DNA from: Candidatus Microgenomates bacterium
GTDB lineage: Bacteria; Patescibacteriota; Microgenomatia; Levybacterales; UBA12049
Direction: 5' to 3'
Assembly (NCBI GenBank): GCA_025451755.1
Contig: JANWJT010000016.1
Location: forward strand, 1-38,145
Length of the DNA: 38,145 bases
Every line of letters begins with the position of its first letter. The stretch's first letter is position 1. Shown here piece by piece: positions 1 to 8,170 of this stretch. The notes below the pieces were generated by a model. It searched no databases. It had not been told where the DNA came from and was given only the letters and a program-made list of their open reading frames with translations. The position numbers and the translations under genes are program-made.

Positions 1-1604
1 ACTTTTGGCAAAAGCTCCTGAACATAAGCTGCATCAGTTAAAGCTCTTACTACTTCAACGAATGTACTTCCCGGCTCATACATTACAGTTAGCATTGCGT
101 TTCTTATTGCATGTTCAAAACGTGGACCAATAATTCCGGTCTGATGAGGATCAAAAAGCTTATACATAAGACCTATAATCGAAGAGACAACATAGTGCTT
201 TTGTTCTTCGGTCTTTGCATCAAGCATGTTAAACCCCATTGGCCTTTGAGTATCTGATGGATCAAAAAGAATAACATCTTCCGAGCGGTTTGATGGCATA
301 AGTTTTAAAATGTCATCTATTAAATCTCCATGAGGATCTATAACAGCAAGACCTTCTCCATTTTTTATATCCTGCATAATCATTGCCTTTAAGAACTCTG
401 ATTTGCCGGTACCGGTTTTTCCAATAACATACATATGTCTTCTCCTGTCATCTATATCTATATGAATTGGTTTGTCTACCCCCCTATACTTACTTCTTCC
501 AAGAAATAATCCTGTTTGGGAAATCTGTGCAGGAGCAGGAGCTCTTTTTGCCGTAACCCAATGGATATGAGGCGTTTCAACACTTTTATTAGGAAAGTGA
601 AATATAGTTGCTAGCTCTTCGTTTGTCAAAACCGAAGTCTGGCCTCTTATAGGCATGTATCTATAAATAAAATCATGCATAAAAAGTCCTTTAAATCTAT
701 GAGAATTTTTTGTAAAAGAATTTAATCCGGTAAATTGACTAAAACTACTTACGATATTATTTAAATGCGCCTGAGCAGATTCGATTGTATTTGAGGAGAC
801 TACAATTCTTATAACAAGATCAAATCCTGGTTTACCGATTTTATTTTCTACCCCTTCAAGTTCTTTTGGATCCGCTGAGTACTTTGCCGTTTCTGGATTT
901 GATTCTGCTTTTTTTGTTCCCGAAATATGACTACGTCCTAATTTTTTCCATTTAGAATCGGCAGGACTAATCATTATTTGAATAGCAGCTCCCTCTCCAT
1001 GGCCCATTTTTGCCAAAACCGATGTAATTGAAGAAAGCGGATCTGTTGAAAGATCTTTAAATACTTTTATAGGCATGTAATTTGAGGATTTAAGGCTTAA
1101 GCTTGCAAAAGCAACCTTTCCATCTTTTGGGAAAATATTATATTCATTTCCTACCGAATATCCTTCTCTTGAAAAATTAGATTCACTTACCTCTTTTATC
1201 TCTGCTTCTGGGTATGCGCCGTTTATTTGTTTTTCTACAAAATCCTTCAGTTTATTTGGAGTATTTACGTAAAAACGAATATCTTCCGGCATTCCGACAA
1301 TTTCAAAAGAAATATGAGGCTGAGAGTTTAAAAAAGAAAATCTCCCTCCTTTTCGAAGTGATGCAAAGCTTGCAAACATTTGTTCTGCTGCATCTATTTT
1401 AACCTCGTTATCACGTGGCATCGAAACTTCAAGAAGAGTTGAACCTAAAGATTCCTTTTCTCTATTTCTATTTCTATACCAAAGGATAAATCCATATCCT
1501 AGAAGAAGGAATAAAAAGAAAATAACAGCCGCGGAAAAAAGAATCAGAAGGAATAGGGAAAAAAAATTTAGTATGCTTGTAGGAGAAAACGTATTTAATG
1601 TCAT
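1..1604 (-). CDS. HerA/VirD4-like (DUF87/TraM-recognition type) membrane-anchored ATPase, 3' end truncated by the window edge
   Basis: Open frame on the minus strand from ATG at 1604 to the window edge. Translation starts MTLNTFSPTSILNFFSLFLLILFSAAVIFFLFLLLGYG (TM) and contains DDRRRHMYVIGKTGTGKSEFLKAMIMQDIKNGEGLAVIDPHGDLIDDIL (Walker A and B). ATGA overlap with the upstream gene stop. Missing from the ORF track because it is open-ended. Confidence 0.85.
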   Translation of the reverse strand, partial: MTLNTFSPTSILNFFSLFLLILFSAAVIFFLFLLLGYGFILWYRNRNREKESLGSTLLEVSMPRDNEVKIDAAEQMFASFASLRKGGRFSFLNSQPHISFEIVGMPEDIRFYVNTPNKLKDFVEKQINGAYPEAEIKEVSESNFSREGYSVGNEYNIFPKDGKVAFASLSLKSSNYMPIKVFKDLSTDPLSSITSVLAKMGHGEGAAIQIMISPADSKWKKLGRSHISGTKKAESNPETAKYSADPKELEGVENKIGKPGFDLVIRIVVSSNTIESAQAHLNNIVSSFSQFTGLNSFTKNSHRFKGLFMHDFIYRYMPIRGQTSVLTNEELATIFHFPNKSVETPHIHWVTAKRAPAPAQISQTGLFLGRSKYRGVDKPIHIDIDDRRRHMYVIGKTGTGKSEFLKAMIMQDIKNGEGLAVIDPHGDLIDDILKLMPSNRSEDVILFDPSDTQRPMGFNMLDAKTEEQKHYVVSSIIGLMYKLFDPHQTGIIGPRFEHAIRNAMLTVMYEPGSTFVEVVRALTDAAYVQELLPK

Positions 1605-2029
1605 ATTGGTTTTTGTAAGGACTCTTCTTGATTAAATTTTGATTTTTTAATCTGTCTTAAAACTGTATTTGCAAGCCAAGTGATCGCATCTGAGATCTTG
1701 TTTTTTTTAGCAGCGGCTATTTCTACTTGAGTAAGTGGTGATTTAAAATTCGACGGAGCTGCGTATGTCACTGGCTCCGTTGGCTTATCGGAAACTCTTA
1801 CTTCAACCCTTGCATGCTCCTGAGGCAACTGCGGAGCTTGTGGAACTTCCTTAACTCCAATTTCATTAAGTTCAGCAGAAATTTCTATTTTTTTTTCGTG
1901 TGGACTTACAAGGTCATGCGATAAAGGCTCTACTTCTTTACCAGGAACACCAACAGCTGGAGAAACAGGTAAAGTCTGGTCACTTGTAGCAACTGCCGGT
2001 TGATCTGCCTGATCTTTAGTAGGATCCAT
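1601..2029 (-). CDS. hypothetical Pro/Glu-rich protein
   Basis: 142 aa ORF; stop overlaps the ATG of the downstream ATPase; a -10-like TATCAT lies just upstream of the ATG. Confidence 0.6.
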   Translation of the reverse strand: MDPTKDQADQPAVATSDQTLPVSPAVGVPGKEVEPLSHDLVSPHEKKIEISAELNEIGVKEVPQAPQLPQEHARVEVRVSDKPTEPVTYAAPSNFKSPLTQVEIAAAKKNKISDAITWLANTVLRQIKKSKFNQEESLQKPI

Positions 2030-2088
2030 ATCTAATTCATGATATCACGAAAGGCAATAAGTGTCATTATATTTCCCTAACAGTTTTA

Positions 2089-3213
2089 TTATGCAGTTAA
2101 AGCAGGAGAGGACTTCTTTTCACTCGTATCGCAACACGAAACATTATCGCTTCCACAATGCTGGCAACTAGAAAGTAGTTCGTTCTCAGGTCTTAAATTT
2201 GTCATTCCACAATCAGGACATGCGAATGTTCTTTTTCCATATTTATCTTCGGGCTGAGTGCTAAAAATAGAGCTGCTTTCTCCGCTTGCACTAAATCCAC
2301 AACTTCCTCCTACAACTGGCGGAGTAATATTTCCATACCTTTCAAAAATCACCTGTGGAGTTTTTTCAAAAACTATTTTAGGAGCTTTTTCTTTACCAAA
2401 AATATAATCTTTTTCTTCCAAAACGCGATTTTCGATTGCATATCTTGCTTTAATAAGTTCTTGATCAGAAGCATTTTCTCTGACAAGCTGAATGAATCCT
2501 CCAACCAAAGGCATTACCAAAGGAATAAGCTTGTCACGCCATTCAATATTAAACTTTTCTGTTTCTCCTATGAGGGTTATTATGTCATCCGATGTTTGAA
2601 TAGTATCTGATTGCCTAATAATTGTTGGATTTGCTAAAAAGTCTGTATCTTTATCGTAATTTTGGACATTTTTGTCGAAGTATTTTAAATATTCTTTGTG
2701 TTCTTCTATTCCTAGCTCATTTCTGTAAGGAATGATCCTTAAGCTTTTTCCCTCTTCTGGATCTTCCAAAACCTGAGCAATAAATGTAAAACTATGCGTT
2801 CCATATCCGTCTTCCTTAGATCCTGGAGGACTAACCCATAATGCCATTGTTCCTACGGGCGCATATGCAAGCTCGTCTTGCAATTTTTGAAAACCCAAAC
2901 ACTCTGCAACTTCTCTTTTTACCGAAAGCCCTCTTTCTTGTCTATAGTCAATTGCTTTTCTGTACACATTTATAATTGGTCCCGGATCTGCATGAGGAGA
3001 TTCCAAATAAGTTTCTCCGACATCGCTTGTTTTGATTGAATAAAAGAACTCATCATACTTTGCGCCTAATCTGTATTCTCCCAGATATCTCAATATATTT
3101 TCACTAATATTTCCTTCTCTCCTCTTAGTAATTTCTTCTTGAGAGTATCCTTGGGGAACTGGCGCATGATAATTTGCTGTATCAAAACCTACTGTATATG
3201 CTTCTGTTCTCAT
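2089..3213 (-). CDS. hypothetical protein with Cys-rich C-terminal zinc ribbon
   Basis: 374 aa ORF; C-terminus has CPDCGMTNLRPENELLSSCQHCGSDNVSCC. Confidence 0.75.
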   Translation of the reverse strand: MRTEAYTVGFDTANYHAPVPQGYSQEEITKRREGNISENILRYLGEYRLGAKYDEFFYSIKTSDVGETYLESPHADPGPIINVYRKAIDYRQERGLSVKREVAECLGFQKLQDELAYAPVGTMALWVSPPGSKEDGYGTHSFTFIAQVLEDPEEGKSLRIIPYRNELGIEEHKEYLKYFDKNVQNYDKDTDFLANPTIIRQSDTIQTSDDIITLIGETEKFNIEWRDKLIPLVMPLVGGFIQLVRENASDQELIKARYAIENRVLEEKDYIFGKEKAPKIVFEKTPQVIFERYGNITPPVVGGSCGFSASGESSSIFSTQPEDKYGKRTFACPDCGMTNLRPENELLSSCQHCGSDNVSCCDTSEKKSSPALTA

Positions 3214-3260
3214 AAAAATTTACCTCTACGCTTTCCACGCCTGTCAAGCAGTCGATCTCC

Positions 3261-3800
3261 TCACTTTGCTCGTCCGGTCCAAATTGTTTCTTTTTGATTT
3301 TCTTTCATATTTATAAAACGCGACATTGTTAAAAATAAATCGGACAATCTATTTATGTAAACGATTATATCACTCTGTACTTTTTCTTTAGAAGACAAAC
3401 TTACCATTTTTCTTTCGGCTCTGCGAGTTATAGTTCTTGCAATATGTAAAGATGATCCTCCCACTCCTCCTCCTGGCAAAATAAAATTAAAAAGCGGTGG
3501 TAATTCTTTAGTCATTTTATCGATTAGATTTTCAAATTCTTTTGTTCTTTTTGAAAGATCTATTTTTTGATTAGGATTTGCCAAAGCAGCGCCTACTTCA
3601 AACAGGTCAGATTGAATCTTTACCAATTCTTTTCGGATTTCAGATTCAGAATTTCGGATTTGTGATATAGCAAAACCTATCGTACTATTTAGTTCATCAA
3701 CTGTACCGATTGCTTCTATTCGAGGGCTAGCTTTCGAGATTCTAATGCCTGAGTAAAGCCCTGTTTCTCCTTTGTCTCCTGTTTTTGTATAAATTGGCAT
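3261..3800 (-). CDS. pduO: PduO-type cob(I)alamin adenosyltransferase
   Basis: MPIYTKTGDKGETGLYSGIRISKASPRIEAIGTVDELNSTIGFA...LPGGGVGGSSLHIARTITRRAER. The track start at 3914 adds 38 residues; ATG at 3800 has an AGAGGA ribosome-binding-like site and begins at the conserved N-terminus. Confidence 0.92.
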   Translation of the reverse strand: MPIYTKTGDKGETGLYSGIRISKASPRIEAIGTVDELNSTIGFAISQIRNSESEIRKELVKIQSDLFEVGAALANPNQKIDLSKRTKEFENLIDKMTKELPPLFNFILPGGGVGGSSLHIARTITRRAERKMVSLSSKEKVQSDIIVYINRLSDLFLTMSRFINMKENQKETIWTGRAK

Positions 3801-3961
3801 AAAAAAATCCTCTTTTGGTTTCCCTAGGAGGACGAAAACAAACTCCAGCTCGGGAAACCTTTGCGTATGTAGTTTTCTGGATTTAACAGTAGCGGCTCTT
3901 CCATCGAATTTCACGATGTTTACCTACATACAGGTTTTATATTGTACTACTTTTTATTTTG

Positions 3962-3977
3962 TCCCGCCATGGCGGGA
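3962..3977. repeat. perfect 16-bp GC-rich palindrome TCCCGCCATGGCGGGA
   Basis: Direct reading: self-complementary, in the gap between nrdJ stop and the adenosyltransferase gene. Confidence 0.9.
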
Positions 3978-3982
3978 TTAGT

Positions 3983-6460
3983 CTAACACTCTGAATATCC
4001 ACAGCTATAGCATTTTCTGCAACCTTCTTCGTAAGCCAGACTTCCGCCACCGCACTCAGGGCAAAGATCGTAAAGGCTTGTTCCGCTCATTTCATGACTA
4101 TTATCTTCTCCCATAATCCCGCTTGCCTTTCCAACTAATGATAGCTGTTGTAATTCTATAATATCGGAAGTTTTTTCACTTTCTATTTTTCCGTTTCCGT
4201 TAGATATTCCATTTCCGTTTGCTGTAGTTTTGGTATGTTCATTGGTTTCTACTTCAACTTTATTTATGTCACTACTTATAGGCGTTGCCGAAACATTTCT
4301 ATCTTCAACTTTACCATTAACTGCAAAATCAAAATGCATAGCAAGTACTTTTGCAACTCCGTCCGGAAGAGATCTTACTTTATCTTTTCCAAATCCGACA
4401 CTTCGTGCCCCTCCGATTCCCGCAAGCTGCGCAACCACTTGTCTTATTTTCTCCCTTGGAGAAAGCCCTCCCAGGAGTCTTAGATTTAGAGAAATGGTAC
4501 GCCCCAGAGCATCGGCCATTGCTGCAACATCAGATCCTGATTTTCCAATTGTTATAAAAACTTCAAATGGCTCTCGGTTTTCATTATGATTAATAGTAAT
4601 GTATGTTTTTCCAACAGGTGTTTGAATTTGATATGTTACTCCTTCAAGCTGCATTGGCCTTGGAACAACTGGCTTATGTCCGACTGCTGGAAGAATTTCG
4701 AGCTTAACATCCTCTGGTTTTTTATCTTCAATTCTTGAGAGAACCCCTTCTCTGGAACCATCTCTCATATAGGTTACTCCCTTAAGTCCCAAATCATAAG
4801 CTGTCATATATAGAGTCTTTACATCTTCAATTGTGTGGGAATTTGGAGCATTTACTGTTTTAGAAATAGATGCATCTATATACTTTTGGGCAATTGCCTG
4901 AACTTGTGCATGCTCAAGAGGAGTTAGATCATTCGCCGAAACAAAATAATCTGGCTTTTCCTCATTTGGGTTATCTTTTTTCCACTGTTCAAAAAGCGGA
5001 TGGTACATAATATGTTCTCCGGTTCTATCTTTTCTCATAAAAGTGAATTCATAGACTGGCTCAATTCCCGAAGTAACACCAGACAAAAGAGAGGTGGTTC
5101 CTGTTGGAGCAATAGTTAACAAAACCGCATTTCTTATTCCATTTTTTGCAATCTTTTTCTGAATTTCTTTTGGCAATTCTTTAATATGATAACCTTCTAA
5201 ATATTTTGCTTTATTGAATTTTGGAAATTCTCCTTTTTCTTTTGCAATTTCGCAAGATTCTTCATATGCGCTATTTCGTAAGGTTTCAAAAATTTTGTCT
5301 ATAGTTGGAAGAGATTCTTCGGCTCCATATCGAAGCTTCATTTTAATAAGGGTGTCTCCAAGACCCATTATTCCAAGACCCGTTCTTCTTATATCTTTGG
5401 CTATTTTCTCGTTTTGTTTAAAGAAATAGTAAGTTTTATCTATAACGTTATCCAGAAATCTCATTGCGGTCTTAACATCTTCAGAAAAACTTTTGTAGTC
5501 AAATTTCTCGTCTTTTACATAAACTGCCAAGTTCATTGCTCCCAAATTGCATACTGCCCAGCCTCCTAACGGCTGTTCTCCGCAGGGATTTGTTGCGATT
5601 AATTTTTCAAAATACCAGGTGTTGCTTCTTTTATTACTTCTTTCAAGAAAATGAAGACCGGGCTCTGCGCTTCTCCATGCTGCTTCGCAGATTAAATTCC
5701 AAAGTTCTCGTGCTTTTACAGTTTTATGTACTTTTACCTTGCCGCCTATTTTCTTCCAATCATCTATTTCTCCGTTCCATTTTGTATCGTATTTTGGATC
5801 ATCTAAGTCTGGGTAAACTAAATCCCAATCTTTATCTTTTTTAACTGCCTCCATGAAGTTATCGGAAATGCAAACAGAAAGATTCGCTCCGTTTATTTTA
5901 GAAAGATCCTGTTTTACAGTTATAAATTCTTCAACATCCGGGTGCCAGTCCCAAAGCATAAGCATTGTTGCTCCGCGTCTTGTACCCCCTTGCTGAACGA
6001 CATCATGAGTTGCGTAAGAAAATAGTCCTGCCCAAGTTACAGGACCAGAAGACGTGCCATTTACTTTTTTAACCCTTGCTCCTCTTGGCCTTAAAGATGA
6101 AAGATTAAGACCAACTCCTCCTGATCTTGATTGAATTTCTACCAATTGTTTTAAAGATTCCAAAATTCCTTCTCGTGAATCTTTTGGAGATGGAATTACA
6201 AAACAATTAAAGTAAGTTACCTGATAATTTGTTCCTGCACCAGACAAAATCCTTCCACCAGGAACAAATTTAAAGTCCTTCATTACACCGTAGAATTTTT
6301 TCTCCCAATGAGCTCTTTTTGTTTTACTTTCGTTTCCGGCAATACCCTTTGCTACTCTTCTCCACATTTGCTCAGGATTATTTTCTAAGAGCTCTCCTTT
6401 TACGCCCTTTAAAGCGTACCTATCTAAAAATACTTTTTTTCTTATTCCATCAAGTTTCAT
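3983..6460 (-). CDS. nrdJ: adenosylcobalamin-dependent (class II) ribonucleotide reductase
   Basis: 825 aa; NPCGEQPLGGWAVCNLGAMNL, RSGGVGLNLSSLRPRG, APTGTTSLLSGVTSGIEPVYEF, C-terminal zinc-ribbon CPECGGGSLAYEEGCRKCYSCGYSEC. Confidence 0.96.
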   Translation of the reverse strand: MKLDGIRKKVFLDRYALKGVKGELLENNPEQMWRRVAKGIAGNESKTKRAHWEKKFYGVMKDFKFVPGGRILSGAGTNYQVTYFNCFVIPSPKDSREGILESLKQLVEIQSRSGGVGLNLSSLRPRGARVKKVNGTSSGPVTWAGLFSYATHDVVQQGGTRRGATMLMLWDWHPDVEEFITVKQDLSKINGANLSVCISDNFMEAVKKDKDWDLVYPDLDDPKYDTKWNGEIDDWKKIGGKVKVHKTVKARELWNLICEAAWRSAEPGLHFLERSNKRSNTWYFEKLIATNPCGEQPLGGWAVCNLGAMNLAVYVKDEKFDYKSFSEDVKTAMRFLDNVIDKTYYFFKQNEKIAKDIRRTGLGIMGLGDTLIKMKLRYGAEESLPTIDKIFETLRNSAYEESCEIAKEKGEFPKFNKAKYLEGYHIKELPKEIQKKIAKNGIRNAVLLTIAPTGTTSLLSGVTSGIEPVYEFTFMRKDRTGEHIMYHPLFEQWKKDNPNEEKPDYFVSANDLTPLEHAQVQAIAQKYIDASISKTVNAPNSHTIEDVKTLYMTAYDLGLKGVTYMRDGSREGVLSRIEDKKPEDVKLEILPAVGHKPVVPRPMQLEGVTYQIQTPVGKTYITINHNENREPFEVFITIGKSGSDVAAMADALGRTISLNLRLLGGLSPREKIRQVVAQLAGIGGARSVGFGKDKVRSLPDGVAKVLAMHFDFAVNGKVEDRNVSATPISSDINKVEVETNEHTKTTANGNGISNGNGKIESEKTSDIIELQQLSLVGKASGIMGEDNSHEMSGTSLYDLCPECGGGSLAYEEGCRKCYSCGYSEC

Positions 6461-6463
6461 AAT

Positions 6464-6883
6464 TTAATTTGGTAATTTTATATCATTAAGACTATATTTA
6501 TTCTGATCAATCACTTTTAATAAAGTTGATCCAACTTCTTGTTTTTCTTCATTTAGAATGAACCTGTATTCTCCCTCTTCTTTAAAACCAAGACCTGTAA
6601 GCTCTACTATTAAATTGTTTTTACCATTAGGACCAGTAGAAGTATCAAGATTAAAACTGCTTTGCTTACCGGCAAAACCTTTTGATGGTTCAATTTTTAA
6701 AGTTAGCTTATAAGAAGTTGAAGGCACACCGCTAACTGTTGCTACAAAAAATGCACGATGAATTCCACCAGGAAATTGCTGAACTCTTAATTCATCAAAA
6801 ATACCGTTAATATTTAATTTTCCCTCCCGAGATATACTTGCGTAATCGCAAAGCGCTATAATTTCTGTTTTTAATTGTTTCAT
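6464..6883 (-). CDS. unknown small protein (resembles DUF6941-type proteins), co-operonic with nrdR and nrdJ
   Basis: 139 aa ORF with 1-3 nt gaps to nrdR and nrdJ; MKQLKTEIIALCDYASISREGKLNINGIFDELRVQQFPGGIHRAFFV. Confidence 0.75.
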   Translation of the reverse strand: MKQLKTEIIALCDYASISREGKLNINGIFDELRVQQFPGGIHRAFFVATVSGVPSTSYKLTLKIEPSKGFAGKQSSFNLDTSTGPNGKNNLIVELTGLGFKEEGEYRFILNEEKQEVGSTLLKVIDQNKYSLNDIKLPN

Positions 6884-6884
6884 A

Positions 6885-7334
6885 TTATTTTATTAGTCTT
6901 TTTAATTCTTTCTCGAAATCTTCAACATCTACAAATCTTCTAAAAACACTCGAAAATCTAATATATGCCACTTTATCGATTTTCTTAAGTCTTGTTGCCA
7001 CCAATTGCCCTATTTTTTTACTGTCTACTTCTACCGAATCTGCTCCCCTCAATTCTCTTTCGATCTCCGTTACTATTCTTTCGATGTCCTCCATCGAGAC
7101 TTTAGTTTTTTCGCAAGATCTTATTATTCCTCTTTTTAATTTATCTCTGTCAAACTGCTCTCTTCTTGCGTCTTTTTTTATAACTACTAAATTTATGTTC
7201 TCAACTCTCTCGTAAGTAGTAAATCTTTTTTCGCATTTTAAACATTCTCTTCTTCTTCTAATAGTTCCTAAATCTTCACTATCTCTTGTTTCTACAACTT
7301 CTGTTTCGGACAATCCGCAGTAGGGACATTTCAT
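6885..7334 (-). CDS. nrdR: transcriptional repressor NrdR
   Basis: 149 aa; MKCPYCGLSETEVVETRDSEDLGTIRRRRECLKCEKRFTTYERV zinc ribbon plus ATP-cone. Confidence 0.97.
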   Translation of the reverse strand: MKCPYCGLSETEVVETRDSEDLGTIRRRRECLKCEKRFTTYERVENINLVVIKKDARREQFDRDKLKRGIIRSCEKTKVSMEDIERIVTEIERELRGADSVEVDSKKIGQLVATRLKKIDKVAYIRFSSVFRRFVDVEDFEKELKRLIK

Positions 7335-7397
7335 AAAATCTAGATTGAGACTGCTAAATGCGGACCGCCGAATTAATATAACTTATCAACGATCTCA

Positions 7398-7413
7398 ACA
7401 CTACTCATAGTGC
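7398..7413. promoter_or_regulatory. NrdR-box-like palindrome 1 (ACACTACTCATAGTGC)
   Basis: 12 of 16 positions match the recalled consensus acaCwAtATaTwGtgt; lies at about the predicted transcription start. Confidence 0.72.
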
Positions 7414-7421
7414 TATGAACG

Positions 7422-7450
7422 ATAGTATTACGCTAGATCTGGCGTGTCAA
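7422..7450 (-). promoter_or_regulatory. sigma70-like promoter of the nrdR operon: TTGACA - 17 bp - TACTAT
   Basis: Minus strand: TTGACA (7450-7445), 17-bp spacer, TACTAT (7427-7422). Confidence 0.8.
7430..7445. promoter_or_regulatory. NrdR-box-like palindrome 2 (ACGCTAGATCTGGCGT)
   Basis: 7 of 8 symmetric pairs; fills the -35/-10 spacer; 32 bp centre to centre from box 1. Confidence 0.7.
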
Positions 7451-7624
7451 CTAGTAATTTATGTATCAAAAGGCATCATCATTTTTTTTAGCTTCGGTTT
7501 TTATCATTTTGCTCAAAGAGCAAAAAAAGAGGGTACAAAATTTAGGTCAATATTAAGATATGATGAAATTTATAAATTAAAACTTGTTCGTTTGAAGAAA
7601 TTTAGACTGTGTTTAAAAGCTTAA

Positions 7625-8170
7625 TTATTTTAACTTTTTTTCGAATTCTTCCATTCTTTTATCGTCTGCAATGAGCTTCTGTTTAATATCACCGCTACTT
7701 ATATTTATTAAACCTTTTATAACATCTCTGTGCTTTAAAGATGCTAAATAGAATCTGCGAGAAATATCTGTTGTAACAATTCCCTGTTCTCTTGCTCTTT
7801 CTATTTCGGCAATACCTTTTTCAAAATAATTTTCTCCTTTTGAAATTGTAGTTTCCCCCAATGAATATTTACTTTCTCCTTTTTTGAAAAGCAGAAGACC
7901 TTCGTTTAATCTCTTGTCCGATTGGAGTAGCTCAAAATTTGCTTTTTTAATTGGATCAGAAATTAAGAATTCTATAACTCTATCTCTAATTGCCTTTAAA
8001 AAATAAAGTGGGTTGTCTGGCAAAAGTCCAGGGTATGGAAGTGTATAATCAATAGTTTTAATAGAGGAAGGAGTAGAAATACTGCCTTCTTTCGGAGCTT
8101 CTTGAGCAAGAGAAATTCCAACAGAAAATAAAAAAATTAAAGGGACTATTAATGCAATAAATTTCTTCAT
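7625..8170 (-). CDS. secreted protein with DUF5667-like domain
   Basis: Signal peptide MKKFIALIVPLIFLFSVGISLAQE then LPYPGLLPDNPLYFLKAIRDRVIEFLISDPIKKANFELLQSDKRL. ATG at 8170 overlaps the upstream stop (ATGA). Confidence 0.75.
   Translation of the reverse strand: MKKFIALIVPLIFLFSVGISLAQEAPKEGSISTPSSIKTIDYTLPYPGLLPDNPLYFLKAIRDRVIEFLISDPIKKANFELLQSDKRLNEGLLLFKKGESKYSLGETTISKGENYFEKGIAEIERAREQGIVTTDISRRFYLASLKHRDVIKGLINISSGDIKQKLIADDKRMEEFEKKLK

Noticed and set aside
3801-3914. N-terminal 38-residue extension of the adenosyltransferase in the ORF track
   Set aside because: Conserved family N-terminus (MPIYTKTGDKG) and an RBS-like site support ATG at 3800.
4230-5844. Several plus-strand ORFs (4230, 4235, 4351, 5214, 5536) antisense to nrdJ
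   Set aside because: Overlap a strongly conserved gene on the other strand; low-complexity translations; no start signals.
7335-7450. Cobalamin riboswitch upstream of the B12-dependent RNR operon
   Set aside because: The leader is only about 80 nt from the predicted start and no B12-box GCCACTG-like core was seen.
7415-7624. 69 aa plus-strand ORF over the nrdR promoter
   Set aside because: Begins inside the promoter and NrdR-box region, no recognisable domain; intergenic origin more likely.
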